Source: CBIFVZ01 sp966185765 (GTDB taxonomy: Bacteria; Pseudomonadota; Gammaproteobacteria; Enterobacterales; Enterobacteriaceae). Taken from it: a stretch of 37,329 nucleotides of DNA. The stretch is taken from the NCBI GenBank assembly GCA_966185765.1, contig CBIFVZ010000033.1, forward strand, positions 1 through 37,329, in the 5' to 3' direction. A model generated the notes under the pieces. That model was not told the origin of the DNA. It searched no databases and saw nothing but the letters and a program-made list of their open reading frames with translations. Positions within the stretch are counted from its first letter, which is position 1. Each line of letters begins with the position of its first letter. A program made the translations under genes and the position numbers. This document shows, piece by piece, positions 1-8,543 of this stretch.

Positions 1-39
1 ATAGGCCAGGCTGACCACCAGGTCTTTTGCTACTTTCAT
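1..39 (-). CDS. slyD: SlyD peptidyl-prolyl isomerase, N-terminal fragment (gene continues left of window)
   Basis: Only the first 13 codons are present (MKVAKDLVVSLAY), which match the start of E. coli SlyD as I recall it, an FKBP-type prolyl isomerase, chaperone and nickel metallochaperone of the cytoplasm. An AGGAG ribosome-binding site lies 5-10 bases upstream of the ATG on the minus strand. The position next to yheV-kefB fits the E. coli gene order. The catalytic FKBP fold and the His/Cys-rich tail are outside the window. Confidence 0.85.
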   Translation of the reverse strand, partial: MKVAKDLVVSLAY

Positions 40-133
40 GATATCTCCTGAGCGAAGGAAAAAGACTGGCGCCGATTGTAGCGGAATTCGACGCCGCTGT
101 ACCCCTTAGCTTAAAAAAAGCTGCTGCATCTCG

Positions 134-334
134 CTAGTCCGGGTGAAAAATCCCGATAACCTGCTCATTACTGCGAACGCTCTCGCGCGCCTGCTTGTCG
201 GCTTCTCGCATCTGGTGACCGCAGTGCACACACTCCACCACATCCACGCCATTTTCTCGCCACATCGCGAGCGAATCCTGTGCCTGGCAGCGGGGGCAGA
301 CCGCGCCGGCAATAAACCGTTTACGTACTGACAT
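134..334 (-). CDS. yheV: YheV family small zinc-ribbon protein
   Basis: This 66-residue protein matches E. coli YheV in length and sequence. Two CxxC pairs (CPRC near residue 13 and CVHC near residue 36) suggest a small zinc ribbon; zinc binding is inferred. Its function is not established. It starts 14 bases after the kefB stop, so it is probably translated from the same message as kefG and kefB, upstream of slyD. The proteins encoded on the opposite strand over this stretch are shadows. Confidence 0.88.
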   Translation of the reverse strand: MSVRKRFIAGAVCPRCQAQDSLAMWRENGVDVVECVHCGHQMREADKQARESVRSNEQVIGIFHPD

Positions 335-348
335 TGCTCATGACCTTC

Positions 349-2154
349 TTATTCAAACTCATCCCAGCCGTCGAGCTGGCGCCGCTCCTGCTGCATCTCC
401 CGCTCAAAAATATCCTCCAGCTCGCGCCGTGCCTCCCGCACGCGCGAAATCTGCGCGTTGTCACTATGAATGGGCATCAGCTCACGCAGCATGCGCATAT
501 CAAGGCGACGGAAATGCAGTTGCGCACGCTGTGCCTGATGCGGATGCATCCCGAGCGACATCAGCACCTTACGCCCCAATTCCAGCGCGCTGGAAAACGT
601 CTCACGTGAAAAATGCTTTACGCCTGCCTGCAACAGCTCGTGAGCCTCAACGCGCCCACGCGCGCGCGCCAGAATTTCCAGGTGCGGAAAATGTTGCTGG
701 CACAGCGCCACAATCTTCATCGTATCTTCCGGCTCGTTGCAGGTAATCACTATCGACCGGGCGTTTTCTGCACCCGCTGCGCGCAGCAACTCAAGTTCAG
801 CGGCATCCCCGTAATACACTTTGTAACCATATTTACGCATCAGGTTCACTGCGCTGATATCACGCTCCAGTACCGTGATACGCATCTTGTTTGCCATCAA
901 CAAGCGCCCAATCACCTGCCCGAAGCGGCCAAAGCCCACCACAATGACCTGTGGTCTGTCGTCTTCCACAAATGGCGCTTCGTCGGTTTCATCGCTGGCG
1001 TTGATGCGCCGCATCAGTATCTTGTCGATGCCTTTCATCAGTAGCGGCGTGGTCATCATAGAGAGCGTAACCGTGACCAACAGCAGTGCCATCTGGTCGC
1101 CCTGAAACAGTTTTTGCGAAGACGCCGTTGAAAACAGCACAAACGCAAACTCACCACCCTGGCTCAGTACTCCCGCAAACTGCAGCCGCTCGGCAGAGCG
1201 CAGGCCGTGCAGACGGGAGAGGCCGTACAGTACCAGCGCCTTAAGAGCGACCAGAATCAGCACGCTGCACACCACCCAAAGAAGATGGGTGTAAAGCACG
1301 CCAAGGTTGAGCGCCATACCGACAGAAATAAAGAACAGCCCCAGCAGCAACCCTTTGAACGGCTCAATAGCGATTTCCAGCTCGTGGCGATATTCACTTT
1401 CAGCCAGCAACACACCGGCAAGGAACGTCCCAAGCGCCATTGAAAAACCCAGCGCATCCATAAACAGCGCCGAACCGAGCACCAGCAGCAAAGCCGCAGC
1501 CGTAAACACCTCGCGCACGCCAGAACCGGCGATATAGCGAAACACCGGACGCAACAGGTAGCGCCCGCCTACTAACATGCCGAAAAACGCGAGAGCCTTA
1601 AAACCCGCCTTCACCCAGTCGATATGTTCATCGCCATTGCCTGCCAGCAGCGGTACCAGCGCAAGCGCCGGGATGACGGCCAGGTCCTGGAACAGTAACA
1701 CCGAGAAACCAAGCTGCCCGGACTCGCTGCGGTTCATCCCTTTATCACGCATCAGCTGGAGCGCCATTGCCGTAGACGACATCGCAAGCCCAATGCCGCC
1801 TACTACCGCCGCCTGCCAGCTAAAGTGAGTGAGGATCAGTAGCCCTGCGAGCAGCGCAGCGCTAATCAGCACCTGTGCGCTACCCACACCCAAAATAGGC
1901 CTGCGCAGTTGCCAGAGCTTTGAGGGATTAAGCTCAAGCCCAATGATAAACATCAGGAACACCACGCCCAGCTCGGAGAAATGGAGAATCTCTTCCACAT
2001 CACTGATAAAGCCCAGTCCCCACGGGCCAATCGCAATCCCGGCCAGCAGATAACCCAATACCGCACCGATGCCAAGTCGCGCCGCAATCGGCACCGCCAC
2101 CACCGCCGCAAACAGAAACAACACGCCCGCCAGTAACAAATCCATCCCTTCCAT
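349..2154 (-). CDS. kefB: Glutathione-regulated potassium-efflux antiporter KefB
   Basis: KefB is an inner-membrane K+/H+ antiporter of the CPA2 family. Glutathione holds it closed and glutathione-electrophile adducts open it; acidifying the cytoplasm then protects DNA from electrophiles. The 601 residues equal the E. coli length. The first ~380 residues hold about a dozen hydrophobic segments. Near residue 400 begins an RCK/KTN domain with the nucleotide-binding motif GFGRFGQ, which also forms the glutathione site in the family. The ATG overlaps the kefG stop by one base (TGATG), so the two are translationally coupled, as expected for a channel and its activating subunit. The C-terminus (RRQLDGWDEFE) matches E. 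coli. Confidence 0.97.
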   Translation of the reverse strand: MEGMDLLLAGVLFLFAAVVAVPIAARLGIGAVLGYLLAGIAIGPWGLGFISDVEEILHFSELGVVFLMFIIGLELNPSKLWQLRRPILGVGSAQVLISAALLAGLLILTHFSWQAAVVGGIGLAMSSTAMALQLMRDKGMNRSESGQLGFSVLLFQDLAVIPALALVPLLAGNGDEHIDWVKAGFKALAFFGMLVGGRYLLRPVFRYIAGSGVREVFTAAALLLVLGSALFMDALGFSMALGTFLAGVLLAESEYRHELEIAIEPFKGLLLGLFFISVGMALNLGVLYTHLLWVVCSVLILVALKALVLYGLSRLHGLRSAERLQFAGVLSQGGEFAFVLFSTASSQKLFQGDQMALLLVTVTLSMMTTPLLMKGIDKILMRRINASDETDEAPFVEDDRPQVIVVGFGRFGQVIGRLLMANKMRITVLERDISAVNLMRKYGYKVYYGDAAELELLRAAGAENARSIVITCNEPEDTMKIVALCQQHFPHLEILARARGRVEAHELLQAGVKHFSRETFSSALELGRKVLMSLGMHPHQAQRAQLHFRRLDMRMLRELMPIHSDNAQISRVREARRELEDIFEREMQQERRQLDGWDEFE

Positions 2155-2708
2155 CAGCGGCCCCCCGGCGGTAACGGCGAGGCCAGCCAGTCACCATAGG
2201 CGCGGGCATTGCTTTCCAGCTCAGCTTGCGACTGGCGACGCGCCCAGTACACAATCATTGGCGTCATCCAGTGCATACGGCACATGGCGGCCGTCAGTTC
2301 AAACGGACGCAAAATATCGCTTAACGCGTAACGGTTAAAACCGTCACGTCGGTAGGCTCCCTCAGGTTCACCGGTCGTTATCACGCTGCGCCAGTACTTG
2401 CCTTCCAGCGCGTTGCCGCCCACACCGCTTGAGAAACCACGGCTTAGAACCCTGTCCAGCCACTCTTTAAGCAGCGCCGGGCAACTGTAGGTATACAGTG
2501 GATGCTGAAAAACAATGACATCATGCTCACGCAGCAGCGCCTGTTCGTGGTGAATATCAATAAAAAAATCGGGATAGTGCGCATAGAGATCGTGCACGGT
2601 GACATTAGCGAGTTGCCAGGCGGGTTTAAGTAACACCCGGTTTGCCACCGAGTCCTGAGATTCCGGATGGGCATACAGCAACAAAACGCGCTCAGGCTGC
2701 GACATCAT
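2154..2708 (-). CDS. kefG: KefB ancillary quinone oxidoreductase-like subunit KefG
   Basis: KefG is a flavodoxin-fold NAD(P)H dehydrogenase-like protein needed for full KefB activity. An ATG exists seven codons further upstream, but I start at MMSQPERVLLLYAHP: GGAGG lies 3 bases before this ATG, and the resulting 184 residues equal E. coli KefG. A second ATG follows directly and could also be used. Visible family motifs are YAHPESQDS near residue 13 (flavin phosphate region), FQHPLYTYSCPALLKEWLD and TTGEPEGAY. The gene is first in a kefG-kefB-yheV operon and is divergent from yheS across a 120-base spacer. Confidence 0.95.
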   Translation of the reverse strand: MMSQPERVLLLYAHPESQDSVANRVLLKPAWQLANVTVHDLYAHYPDFFIDIHHEQALLREHDVIVFQHPLYTYSCPALLKEWLDRVLSRGFSSGVGGNALEGKYWRSVITTGEPEGAYRRDGFNRYALSDILRPFELTAAMCRMHWMTPMIVYWARRQSQAELESNARAYGDWLASPLPPGGR

Positions 2709-2828
2709 TACCCTCCAGGTCGTCTTCATGTTCGTTTTGGGCTACCATGCAGCCCGGGCAAAACAGGCTTCACTCTGCGTTACCCTGCGATAAAGATAAT
2801 TTAACATACTCTGAACATACGGCGCCTT

Positions 2829-4748
2829 ATGATTGTTTTCTCTTCATTACAACTACGCCGCGGCACCCGCGTCTTGCTGGACAACGCCACCGCCACCGTC
2901 AACCCTGGCCAGAAAGTAGGCCTCGTCGGTAAAAACGGCTGCGGCAAATCGACGCTGCTGTCGCTGTTAAAAGGTGAGATAACCGCAGATGCGGGCAGCG
3001 TGAGCTTTCCCGGCAGCTGGCAACTCGCCTGGGTGAACCAGGAAACGCCTGCCCTGGCGGTCCCGGCCATTGAGTATGTTATCGACGGCGATCGTGAATA
3101 TCGCCAGCTTGAAGCAGAACTCGCCCAGGCAAACGCGCGTAATGACGGCCACGCGATTGCCAGCGTGCACGGCAAGCTGGATGCCATCAACGCCTGGACT
3201 ATTCGCGCGCGCGCCGCCAGCCTGCTGCACGGCCTGGGCTTCAGTAACGAGCAGCTGGAGCGTCCGGTGAGCGACTTTTCTGGCGGCTGGCGCATGCGCC
3301 TTAACCTTGCACAAGCGCTTATCTGTCGTTCTGACCTGCTTTTGCTCGATGAACCAACTAACCATCTCGATCTTGATGCCGTTATCTGGCTGGAAAAGTG
3401 GCTTAAGAGCTATCCCGGTACGCTGATTCTGATTTCCCACGACCGCGATTTCCTCGACCCGGTAGTGGGTAAAATTCTGCACATTGAGCAGGAGGCGCTG
3501 TTTGAATACACCGGTAACTACAGCGACTTTGAGCGCCAGCGTGCCACACGCCTGGCCCAGCAGCAGTCACTGTACGAAAGCCAGCAGCAAAAAGTCGCGC
3601 ACCTGCAAAGTTACATTGATCGTTTTCGCGCTAAAGCCACCAAAGCCAAACAGGCGCAGAGCCGCATTAAGATGCTGGAGCGCATGGAGCTTATCGCCCC
3701 GGCACACGTGGATAACCCGTTTCACTTCAGTTTTCGCGCGCCAGAAAGCCTGCCTAATCCTCTGTTAAAAATGGAAAAGGTGAGCGCAGGCTATGGCGAG
3801 CGCGTCATTCTTAACGCTATCAAGCTTAATCTGGTACCGGGTTCACGCATTGGTCTGCTTGGCCGTAACGGTGCGGGTAAATCTACGTTAATTAAGCTAC
3901 TGGCGGGCGAACTGCCGCCTCTGCGCGGTGACGTGGCGCTCTCTAAAGGCATTAAGCTTGGCTATTTCGCCCAGCACCAGCTGGAATACCTGCGTGCCGG
4001 GGAGTCTCCACTCCAGCACCTGACGCGCCAGGCCCCGAAGGAAACCGAACAGACGCTGCGCGACTATCTCGGCGGCTTCGGTTTTCGTGGCGACAAAGTC
4101 ACCGACCCAACGGGCCAGTTCTCCGGCGGCGAAAAAGCGCGTCTGGTACTCGCCCTGATTGTCTGGCAGCGCCCTAACCTGCTGCTGCTCGACGAACCAA
4201 CCAACCACCTCGATCTCGACATGCGCCAGGCACTCACCGAAGCGCTCATTGATTTTGACGGCGCGCTGGTTGTGGTCTCGCACGACAGGCACCTGCTGCG
4301 TTCAACCACCGATGATTTGTATCTGGTGCATGACGGCCAGGTGGAGCCGTTTGACGGCGATCTGGAAGACTACCAGCAGTGGCTCAGTGACCAGCAAAAG
4401 CAGGAAACCCAGCAGGACGCGGCTCCAAAGCAGGACAGCGGCAACAGCGCCCAGGCACGTAAAGATCAGAAGCGCCGTGAAGCGGAGTTCCGCACCCAGA
4501 CCCAGCCGCTGCGCAAGAAAATCACGGCGCTTGAGCAACAGATGGAAAAACTCAGCGCCACGCTTGCCACCGTTGAGGAACAGCTTTCCGATGCCGGGCT
4601 GTATGATGCCAGCCGCAAAGCCGAACTAACCCAGTGCCTGCAAACGCAAAGCCAGACTAAGTCAGCCCTGGAAGACGCTGAAATGGAGTGGCTAAGTGCA
4701 CAGGAAGAGCTGGAAGTGCTTACTCAAGACTTCGAGAACCTGGGCTAA
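2829..4748 (+). CDS. yheS: ABC-F family ATPase YheS
   Basis: YheS is a soluble ABC-F protein with two ATPase domains and no membrane part; the family acts at the ribosomal E site on stalled or difficult translation. The 639 residues carry Walker A motifs GKNGCGKST near residue 35 and GRNGAGKST near 345, signatures FSGGWRMRL and FSGGEKARL, and two Walker B motifs LLLLDEPTNHLDLD. An arginine/lysine-rich inter-domain linker lies around residues 240-290. The last ~110 residues are Gln/Glu/Lys-rich and probably coiled coil. In E. coli it directly precedes yheT; here about 13.8 kb separates them, so co-transcription with yheT is lost. A hairpin follows the stop. Confidence 0.96.
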   Translation: MIVFSSLQLRRGTRVLLDNATATVNPGQKVGLVGKNGCGKSTLLSLLKGEITADAGSVSFPGSWQLAWVNQETPALAVPAIEYVIDGDREYRQLEAELAQANARNDGHAIASVHGKLDAINAWTIRARAASLLHGLGFSNEQLERPVSDFSGGWRMRLNLAQALICRSDLLLLDEPTNHLDLDAVIWLEKWLKSYPGTLILISHDRDFLDPVVGKILHIEQEALFEYTGNYSDFERQRATRLAQQQSLYESQQQKVAHLQSYIDRFRAKATKAKQAQSRIKMLERMELIAPAHVDNPFHFSFRAPESLPNPLLKMEKVSAGYGERVILNAIKLNLVPGSRIGLLGRNGAGKSTLIKLLAGELPPLRGDVALSKGIKLGYFAQHQLEYLRAGESPLQHLTRQAPKETEQTLRDYLGGFGFRGDKVTDPTGQFSGGEKARLVLALIVWQRPNLLLLDEPTNHLDLDMRQALTEALIDFDGALVVVSHDRHLLRSTTDDLYLVHDGQVEPFDGDLEDYQQWLSDQQKQETQQDAAPKQDSGNSAQARKDQKRREAEFRTQTQPLRKKITALEQQMEKLSATLATVEEQLSDAGLYDASRKAELTQCLQTQSQTKSALEDAEMEWLSAQEELEVLTQDFENLG

Positions 4749-4759
4749 ACAGATATGTC

Positions 4760-4781
4760 GACGCGGTACTCAAGCCGCGTC
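4760..4781 (+). terminator. Hairpin after yheS, weak terminator
   Basis: GACGCGG and CCGCGTC form a 7-bp stem with an 8-base loop, 11 bases after the yheS stop, followed by TTCCTG. There is no clean T-run, so termination here is only suggested. Confidence 0.4.
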
Positions 4782-4852
4782 TTCCTGAATAACGTAATGG
4801 CTTTACACCACTAATTAAAAGCCTGACATCTTTTGATACCACCCAACGCAAG

Positions 4853-4968
4853 GGATGACTGTGCGTGTGCGAGACAAGGCGCCAGGTGTTTTGGGAGCGG
4901 AGCATACATTAGTATGTGAGCATCCCGAAACGCCGCAGCAACGCCGTCGCAGCTACGCACAGCCATAC
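4853..4968. repeat. ERIC-like imperfect palindrome abutting the tauD 3' end
   Basis: About 116 bases form a long imperfect palindrome. The outer arms are CTGTGCGT (4859-4866) and ACGCACAG (4955-4962), extended by GATG/CCAT-type matches. The centre is AGCATACATTAGTATGTGAG, itself a CATAC-ATTA-GTATG hairpin. Size, symmetry and the central motif resemble the ERIC (IRU) dispersed repeat of enterobacteria, whose core I remember as AGCTTACATAAGTAAGTGAC. It lies between convergent yheS and tauD and could act as a two-way terminator. The ERIC assignment is from memory of the consensus, not from alignment. Confidence 0.6.
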
Positions 4969-4969
4969 C

Positions 4970-5794
4970 TCACAAGATAGTGGCGCGGTGCATAATGCGC
5001 CGTTGCGGCAAATAATCCGCATTCGCGTAATGCTGCGTCACGCGGTTATCCCAAATCGCCACGTCATCCTGCTGCCAGCGCCAGCGCACCTGAAACTCAG
5101 GCTTCGTAATATGCGCAAACAAAAAGCCGAGTAACGCATCACTCTCCTTCGGCGCGAGGTCAACAATGCGCGTGGTAAAGCCCTCATTCACATACAGCGC
5201 CTTGCGCCCACTCACCGGATGGCTGCGCACCACCGGGTGCAGTAAGGGCGGGTTTTTCTCCACAGCCAGCCTCCAGCGCGCATACTCATCCTCACTGCCA
5301 CGATGCTTGTGCTCAGGGAACGACTTTTTAAAATCATGCTCAGCGCGCAAGCCGTTCAGAAGCTCCCGAAACGGTTCTGAAAGCGCATCGTACGCGGCAA
5401 AACCGCTGGCCCACAGCGTATCACCGCCGGTTTCAGGCAGCAGCTTCGCTGCCAGAATCGCCCCCGACGGCGGGTTTTCAATAAAGGTCACATCGGTGTG
5501 CCAGTTATCGTTATCCGGCGGATTATTGTCATGGGTATCCAGCACAATAATCTCTTCGGCATCGGCCGCATGGGGATACACCGGATGAATATGTAAATCG
5601 CCAAAACGTCGCGCCAGGTCGCGCTGCTGCACTGGCGTCACCGGCTGGTTACGCATAAACAGCACCTGATGCTTGAGCAGCGCGTGGTAGAGCTGTTCAA
5701 ACTGGCTGTCGCTAAGGGGTTTTGCCAGCGTCAGGTTTTCGACCAGCGCACCAATATACGGCCCCAGCGGGGTGACTTTCAGACGTTCATTCAT
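4970..5794 (-). CDS. tauD: Taurine dioxygenase TauD, C-terminally truncated
   Basis: TauD is an Fe(II)/2-oxoglutarate-dependent dioxygenase that converts taurine to sulfite and aminoacetaldehyde in the cytoplasm. An upstream ATG exists, but MNERLKVTPLG is the right start: its ATG overlaps the tauC stop as ATGA. With this start, numbering equals E. coli TauD: the iron ligands H99 and D101 are in NWHTDVTF and H255 is in TQHYAN, and R266 and R270 (substrate and 2-oxoglutarate binding) are present. The protein ends at L274, whereas E. coli TauD continues GDKPFYRAG to residue 283. The stop codon is formed at the junction with an ERIC-like palindrome. All catalytic residues remain, so activity is plausible but not certain. 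Confidence 0.93.
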   Translation of the reverse strand: MNERLKVTPLGPYIGALVENLTLAKPLSDSQFEQLYHALLKHQVLFMRNQPVTPVQQRDLARRFGDLHIHPVYPHAADAEEIIVLDTHDNNPPDNDNWHTDVTFIENPPSGAILAAKLLPETGGDTLWASGFAAYDALSEPFRELLNGLRAEHDFKKSFPEHKHRGSEDEYARWRLAVEKNPPLLHPVVRSHPVSGRKALYVNEGFTTRIVDLAPKESDALLGFLFAHITKPEFQVRWRWQQDDVAIWDNRVTQHYANADYLPQRRIMHRATIL

Positions 5795-6621
5795 TGCTGT
5801 ACTCCATGCCACGGGGTTAAACGGCGCTGCAAGGCGCGCAGCCCCAGCTCAAGACCAAATGCGATAAGGGCAATCACGCTGATACCGGCGATAACCACAT
5901 CGGTTGCCAGAAACTCACCGGCAGACTGCACCATAAATCCCAGCCCGCGGGTGGCGGCAATCAGCTCAGAGGCCACCAGCGTTGACCAGCCGACCCCAAG
6001 CCCAATACGCAGCCCGGTTAAAATCTCCGGCAACGCACCCGGCAGAATGACAAAGCGCAGTAGCTGCCAGCGGCTGGCGCCGAGCGACAGGGCTGCACGT
6101 ACCCGTACCGGATCGCGGTTGCGAACACCCGCCACGGTTGAGAGCGTGACCGGCGCGAAAATCGCGAGATAAATCAAAAGAATTTTTGAGGTTTCGCCAA
6201 TACCAAACCAGATAACCATCAGCGGCAGATAGGCCAGCGGCGGCACCGGGCGGTAAATCTCAATTAACGGGTCGAGAATGCCGCGCACGGTCTCGTTAAG
6301 TCCCATCGCGATGCCCACCGGCACGCCAATCAGCACTGCCGCCAGCAGCGCAACCAGAATACGCCCAAGACTCGCCGCCAGGTGCTGCCACAGGGTGGCA
6401 TCCATAAAGCCCTGCGGGCTGGCGATGGTGATAAGTTGATGCAACACCTGCTGCGGTGCGGGCAGAAACAGCGGGCTAATCAGCCCGGCTGCGGTCACCG
6501 CCCACCACAGTATTAACAGTGTCAGCAACGTCACAGCACTGAGCCAAAGGTTACGCGGCACATGAAAACGCGCGGCAGCGACCGGCTTTGCCACTTCACG
6601 CAACGTCGACTCCAGGCTCAT
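5791..6621 (-). CDS. tauC: Taurine ABC transporter permease TauC
   Basis: TauC is the inner-membrane permease of the taurine importer TauABC. I start at MSLESTLREVAK rather than 29 codons upstream, because that ATG overlaps the tauB stop (ATGA) and gives 276 residues, close to 275 in E. coli. There are about six hydrophobic segments, and the permease signature for contact with the ATPase lies in SLGASRWQLLRFVILPGALPE around residue 185. Matching family stretches include YRPVPPLAYLPLMVIWFG and WSTLVASELIAATRG. It is the third gene of tauABCD and is coupled by four-base overlaps to the genes on both sides. Confidence 0.95.
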   Translation of the reverse strand: MSLESTLREVAKPVAAARFHVPRNLWLSAVTLLTLLILWWAVTAAGLISPLFLPAPQQVLHQLITIASPQGFMDATLWQHLAASLGRILVALLAAVLIGVPVGIAMGLNETVRGILDPLIEIYRPVPPLAYLPLMVIWFGIGETSKILLIYLAIFAPVTLSTVAGVRNRDPVRVRAALSLGASRWQLLRFVILPGALPEILTGLRIGLGVGWSTLVASELIAATRGLGFMVQSAGEFLATDVVIAGISVIALIAFGLELGLRALQRRLTPWHGVQQ

Positions 6622-7385
6622 AGCAGCACCTCCCGCTGGAGAAACACCTTGCCGAGCACCGCTTCGCGCCGGGCAATAAACGCAGGATCTGACTTGATGC
6701 TGCGGCATGACTCGCCGTCGGCGTAACGCCTGCCAAAATCCAGCGTAATGCGCTCAACCACCTGGCCCGGTCCGGGCGAAAGCAACAGAAGCTCGCTTGC
6801 AAGAAACACCGCTTCTTCAATATCGTGGGTAATCAGCAGTACCTGCTTACCGGTATCGCGCCAGATGGTCAGCAGCAACTCCTGCATCTGCTCGCGCGTA
6901 AAAGCATCAAGCGCACCAAACGGCTCATCAAGCAGCAGTAAACGTGGATTAGCCGCCAGCGCCCGCGCAATACCGACACGCTGGCGCATGCCACCGGAAA
7001 GCTGCCAGATAAAGCGGCGTTCAAAACCCGCAAGCCCTACGCGTGCGAGCATGCTGCGCGCCATCGCGCCGCGCTGCGCTTTACCAACGCCCGCAAGCTC
7101 AAGACCAAACTCAACGTTGTCCTGCACGTTACGCCACGGCAGCAGCCCTTCGTTCTGAAACACCACGCCGCGCTCAGCACCAGGACCAGTAACCGGCTCA
7201 CCGTCGAGCGTAACCGTTCCTGCCGACGGCGTGAGAAACCCCGCAATCACATTAAGCAGCGTGGTTTTGCCACAGCCTGACGGGCCGAGCACCACCACCA
7301 GCTCGCCGCTGGCGATGCGCAGCGAGACATCGCGCAGCACCGGGCGCCCGCAATACTCTGCGCTAAGATGGCTGACGTTAAGCAT
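6618..7385 (-). CDS. tauB: Taurine ABC transporter ATP-binding protein TauB
   Basis: TauB powers taurine uptake. Its 255 residues equal E. coli TauB. Visible motifs are Walker A GPSGCGKTT near residue 34, Q-loop FQNEGLLPWRNVQDN, signature LSGGMRQRVGIARAL, Walker B LLLLDEPFGALDAF and the switch histidine in LLITHDIEEAV. The signature reads LSGGM instead of the usual LSGGQ, a tolerated variant. A strong AGGAG precedes the ATG by 5 bases, and the tauA stop is only nine bases upstream, consistent with one polycistronic tauABCD message. Confidence 0.96.
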   Translation of the reverse strand: MLNVSHLSAEYCGRPVLRDVSLRIASGELVVVLGPSGCGKTTLLNVIAGFLTPSAGTVTLDGEPVTGPGAERGVVFQNEGLLPWRNVQDNVEFGLELAGVGKAQRGAMARSMLARVGLAGFERRFIWQLSGGMRQRVGIARALAANPRLLLLDEPFGALDAFTREQMQELLLTIWRDTGKQVLLITHDIEEAVFLASELLLLSPGPGQVVERITLDFGRRYADGESCRSIKSDPAFIARREAVLGKVFLQREVLL

Positions 7386-7394
7386 GACGTCTCC

Positions 7395-8387
7395 TTACGA
7401 CTGCGGCGCAGTCTTCACCTGTTTAACAAAATCGCGGGTAACGTACGTGCTGTAATCGCTGTCCACCTGCGGGATTTTGCCCTGTTCTTTCAGGAACGCG
7501 GCGGTATCACGGATTGCTTTTTCTATCGGCGCGCCAAGCTGGGTAATCTGCTCAGCCACGGGCAGATAGCGATTGCCCTTTACCAGCTCCGGCACCTGCG
7601 CCTGCGGTACGCCACTCAGGCGTGCCAGCGTCTCCAGGTGTTGTTTATCACCAAGCCAGGCATCAGGCGCATCAAGATAGTCCTTCTGCGCCCGGAGCGA
7701 GCTTGCTGCAAAGGCCGTCACAACTTCAGGATGCGCTTTGGCAAAATCTTTGCGTACCACCCATACGTCGAGCGTCGGTTTGCCCCACTCGCCCACCTGC
7801 TCTGAGTCGGTCAGCACAGTCCCTTTTTTGGCAAGCGTATTGACCACCGGCGCCCAGACGTAAGCGCCGTCAATATCGCCACGCTGCCACGCGGCCGCAA
7901 TTGCCGGAGGTTGCAGGTTCACGATGGTGAGTTGATCGGGTTTGATATTCCAGTGCTTAAGCGCCGAGAGCAGGCTGTAATGGGTGGTCGAGATAAACGG
8001 CACGGCGATACGTTTGCCGATAAGATCCTGTGGCGAGCGAATCTCTTTTTTTACCACCAGCGCCTCGGAGCTACCGAGCTGGGAGGCAATCAGGAAAACC
8101 TCAATCGGCAGTTTCTGGCTGGCGGCCACTGCCAGCGGGCTGGAGCCTATATTGCCAATCTGCACATCACCCGATGCCAGCGCGCGCAGCACGCCGGAGC
8201 CGCTGTCGAACTTACGCCATTCAACGCTCGCCCCTGAGGCTTTAGCGAAGCTGTTTTCCGCCTGAGCCAGTTTGGCGGGTTCTGCAGACGTCTGATACGC
8301 CACCGTGACATCAACGGCCTGCACTGACGCGGCCAGGGCAAGCGTCAACGCTGCTGCTGCACGCAGCGTAAAAAGTGTACCTGCCAT
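7395..8387 (-). CDS. tauA: Taurine-binding periplasmic protein TauA
   Basis: TauA is the periplasmic taurine receptor. I start at MAGTLFTLRAA (GGAG eight bases upstream), not 18 codons earlier. Residues 1-24 form a Sec signal peptide with a hydrophobic core (AAAALTLALAASVQA) and likely cleavage after VQA. The mature protein begins VDVTVAYQTSAEPAK, a typical start of the sulfonate/nitrate-binding SBP family. Length is 330 residues against 320 in E. coli. The gene is first of tauABCD and follows an AT-rich leader. In E. coli the operon is induced under sulfate limitation by Cbl and CysB; the same is likely here but I could not mark a specific site. Confidence 0.94.
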   Translation of the reverse strand: MAGTLFTLRAAAALTLALAASVQAVDVTVAYQTSAEPAKLAQAENSFAKASGASVEWRKFDSGSGVLRALASGDVQIGNIGSSPLAVAASQKLPIEVFLIASQLGSSEALVVKKEIRSPQDLIGKRIAVPFISTTHYSLLSALKHWNIKPDQLTIVNLQPPAIAAAWQRGDIDGAYVWAPVVNTLAKKGTVLTDSEQVGEWGKPTLDVWVVRKDFAKAHPEVVTAFAASSLRAQKDYLDAPDAWLGDKQHLETLARLSGVPQAQVPELVKGNRYLPVAEQITQLGAPIEKAIRDTAAFLKEQGKIPQVDSDYSTYVTRDFVKQVKTAPQS

Positions 8388-8520
8388 AGAGATACTCCGT
8401 TTTTGTTCATTAAGTGGCTTCAGTTTTATCTGAACCATCAAAAGACAAAAAGGAATTAAAAATTATCTTTTATTCTTTTTATAAATATAAACATAGCTAC
8501 CTTACCCGACAAATGCACGA
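8388..8520 (-). promoter_or_regulatory. AT-rich tauA upstream region
   Basis: The 133 bases before tauA are strongly AT-rich compared with the flanking genes and should hold the tau promoter and activator (Cbl/CysB) sites known from E. coli. A GATAAT hexamer on the minus strand (about 8461-8466) is a possible -10. I could not define a -35 or a CysB-family half-site with confidence. Confidence 0.35.
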
Positions 8521-8540
8521 AAGGGCGCATACGCGCCCTT
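8521..8540 (-). terminator. Hairpin just downstream of nadV
   Basis: AAGGGCGC-ATAC-GCGCCCTT forms a perfect 8-bp GC-rich stem with a four-base loop, three bases past the nadV stop on the minus strand. Only a short TTTCG follows, so it is a moderate terminator that would separate nadV from tauABCD. Confidence 0.6.
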
Positions 8541-8543
8541 CAT

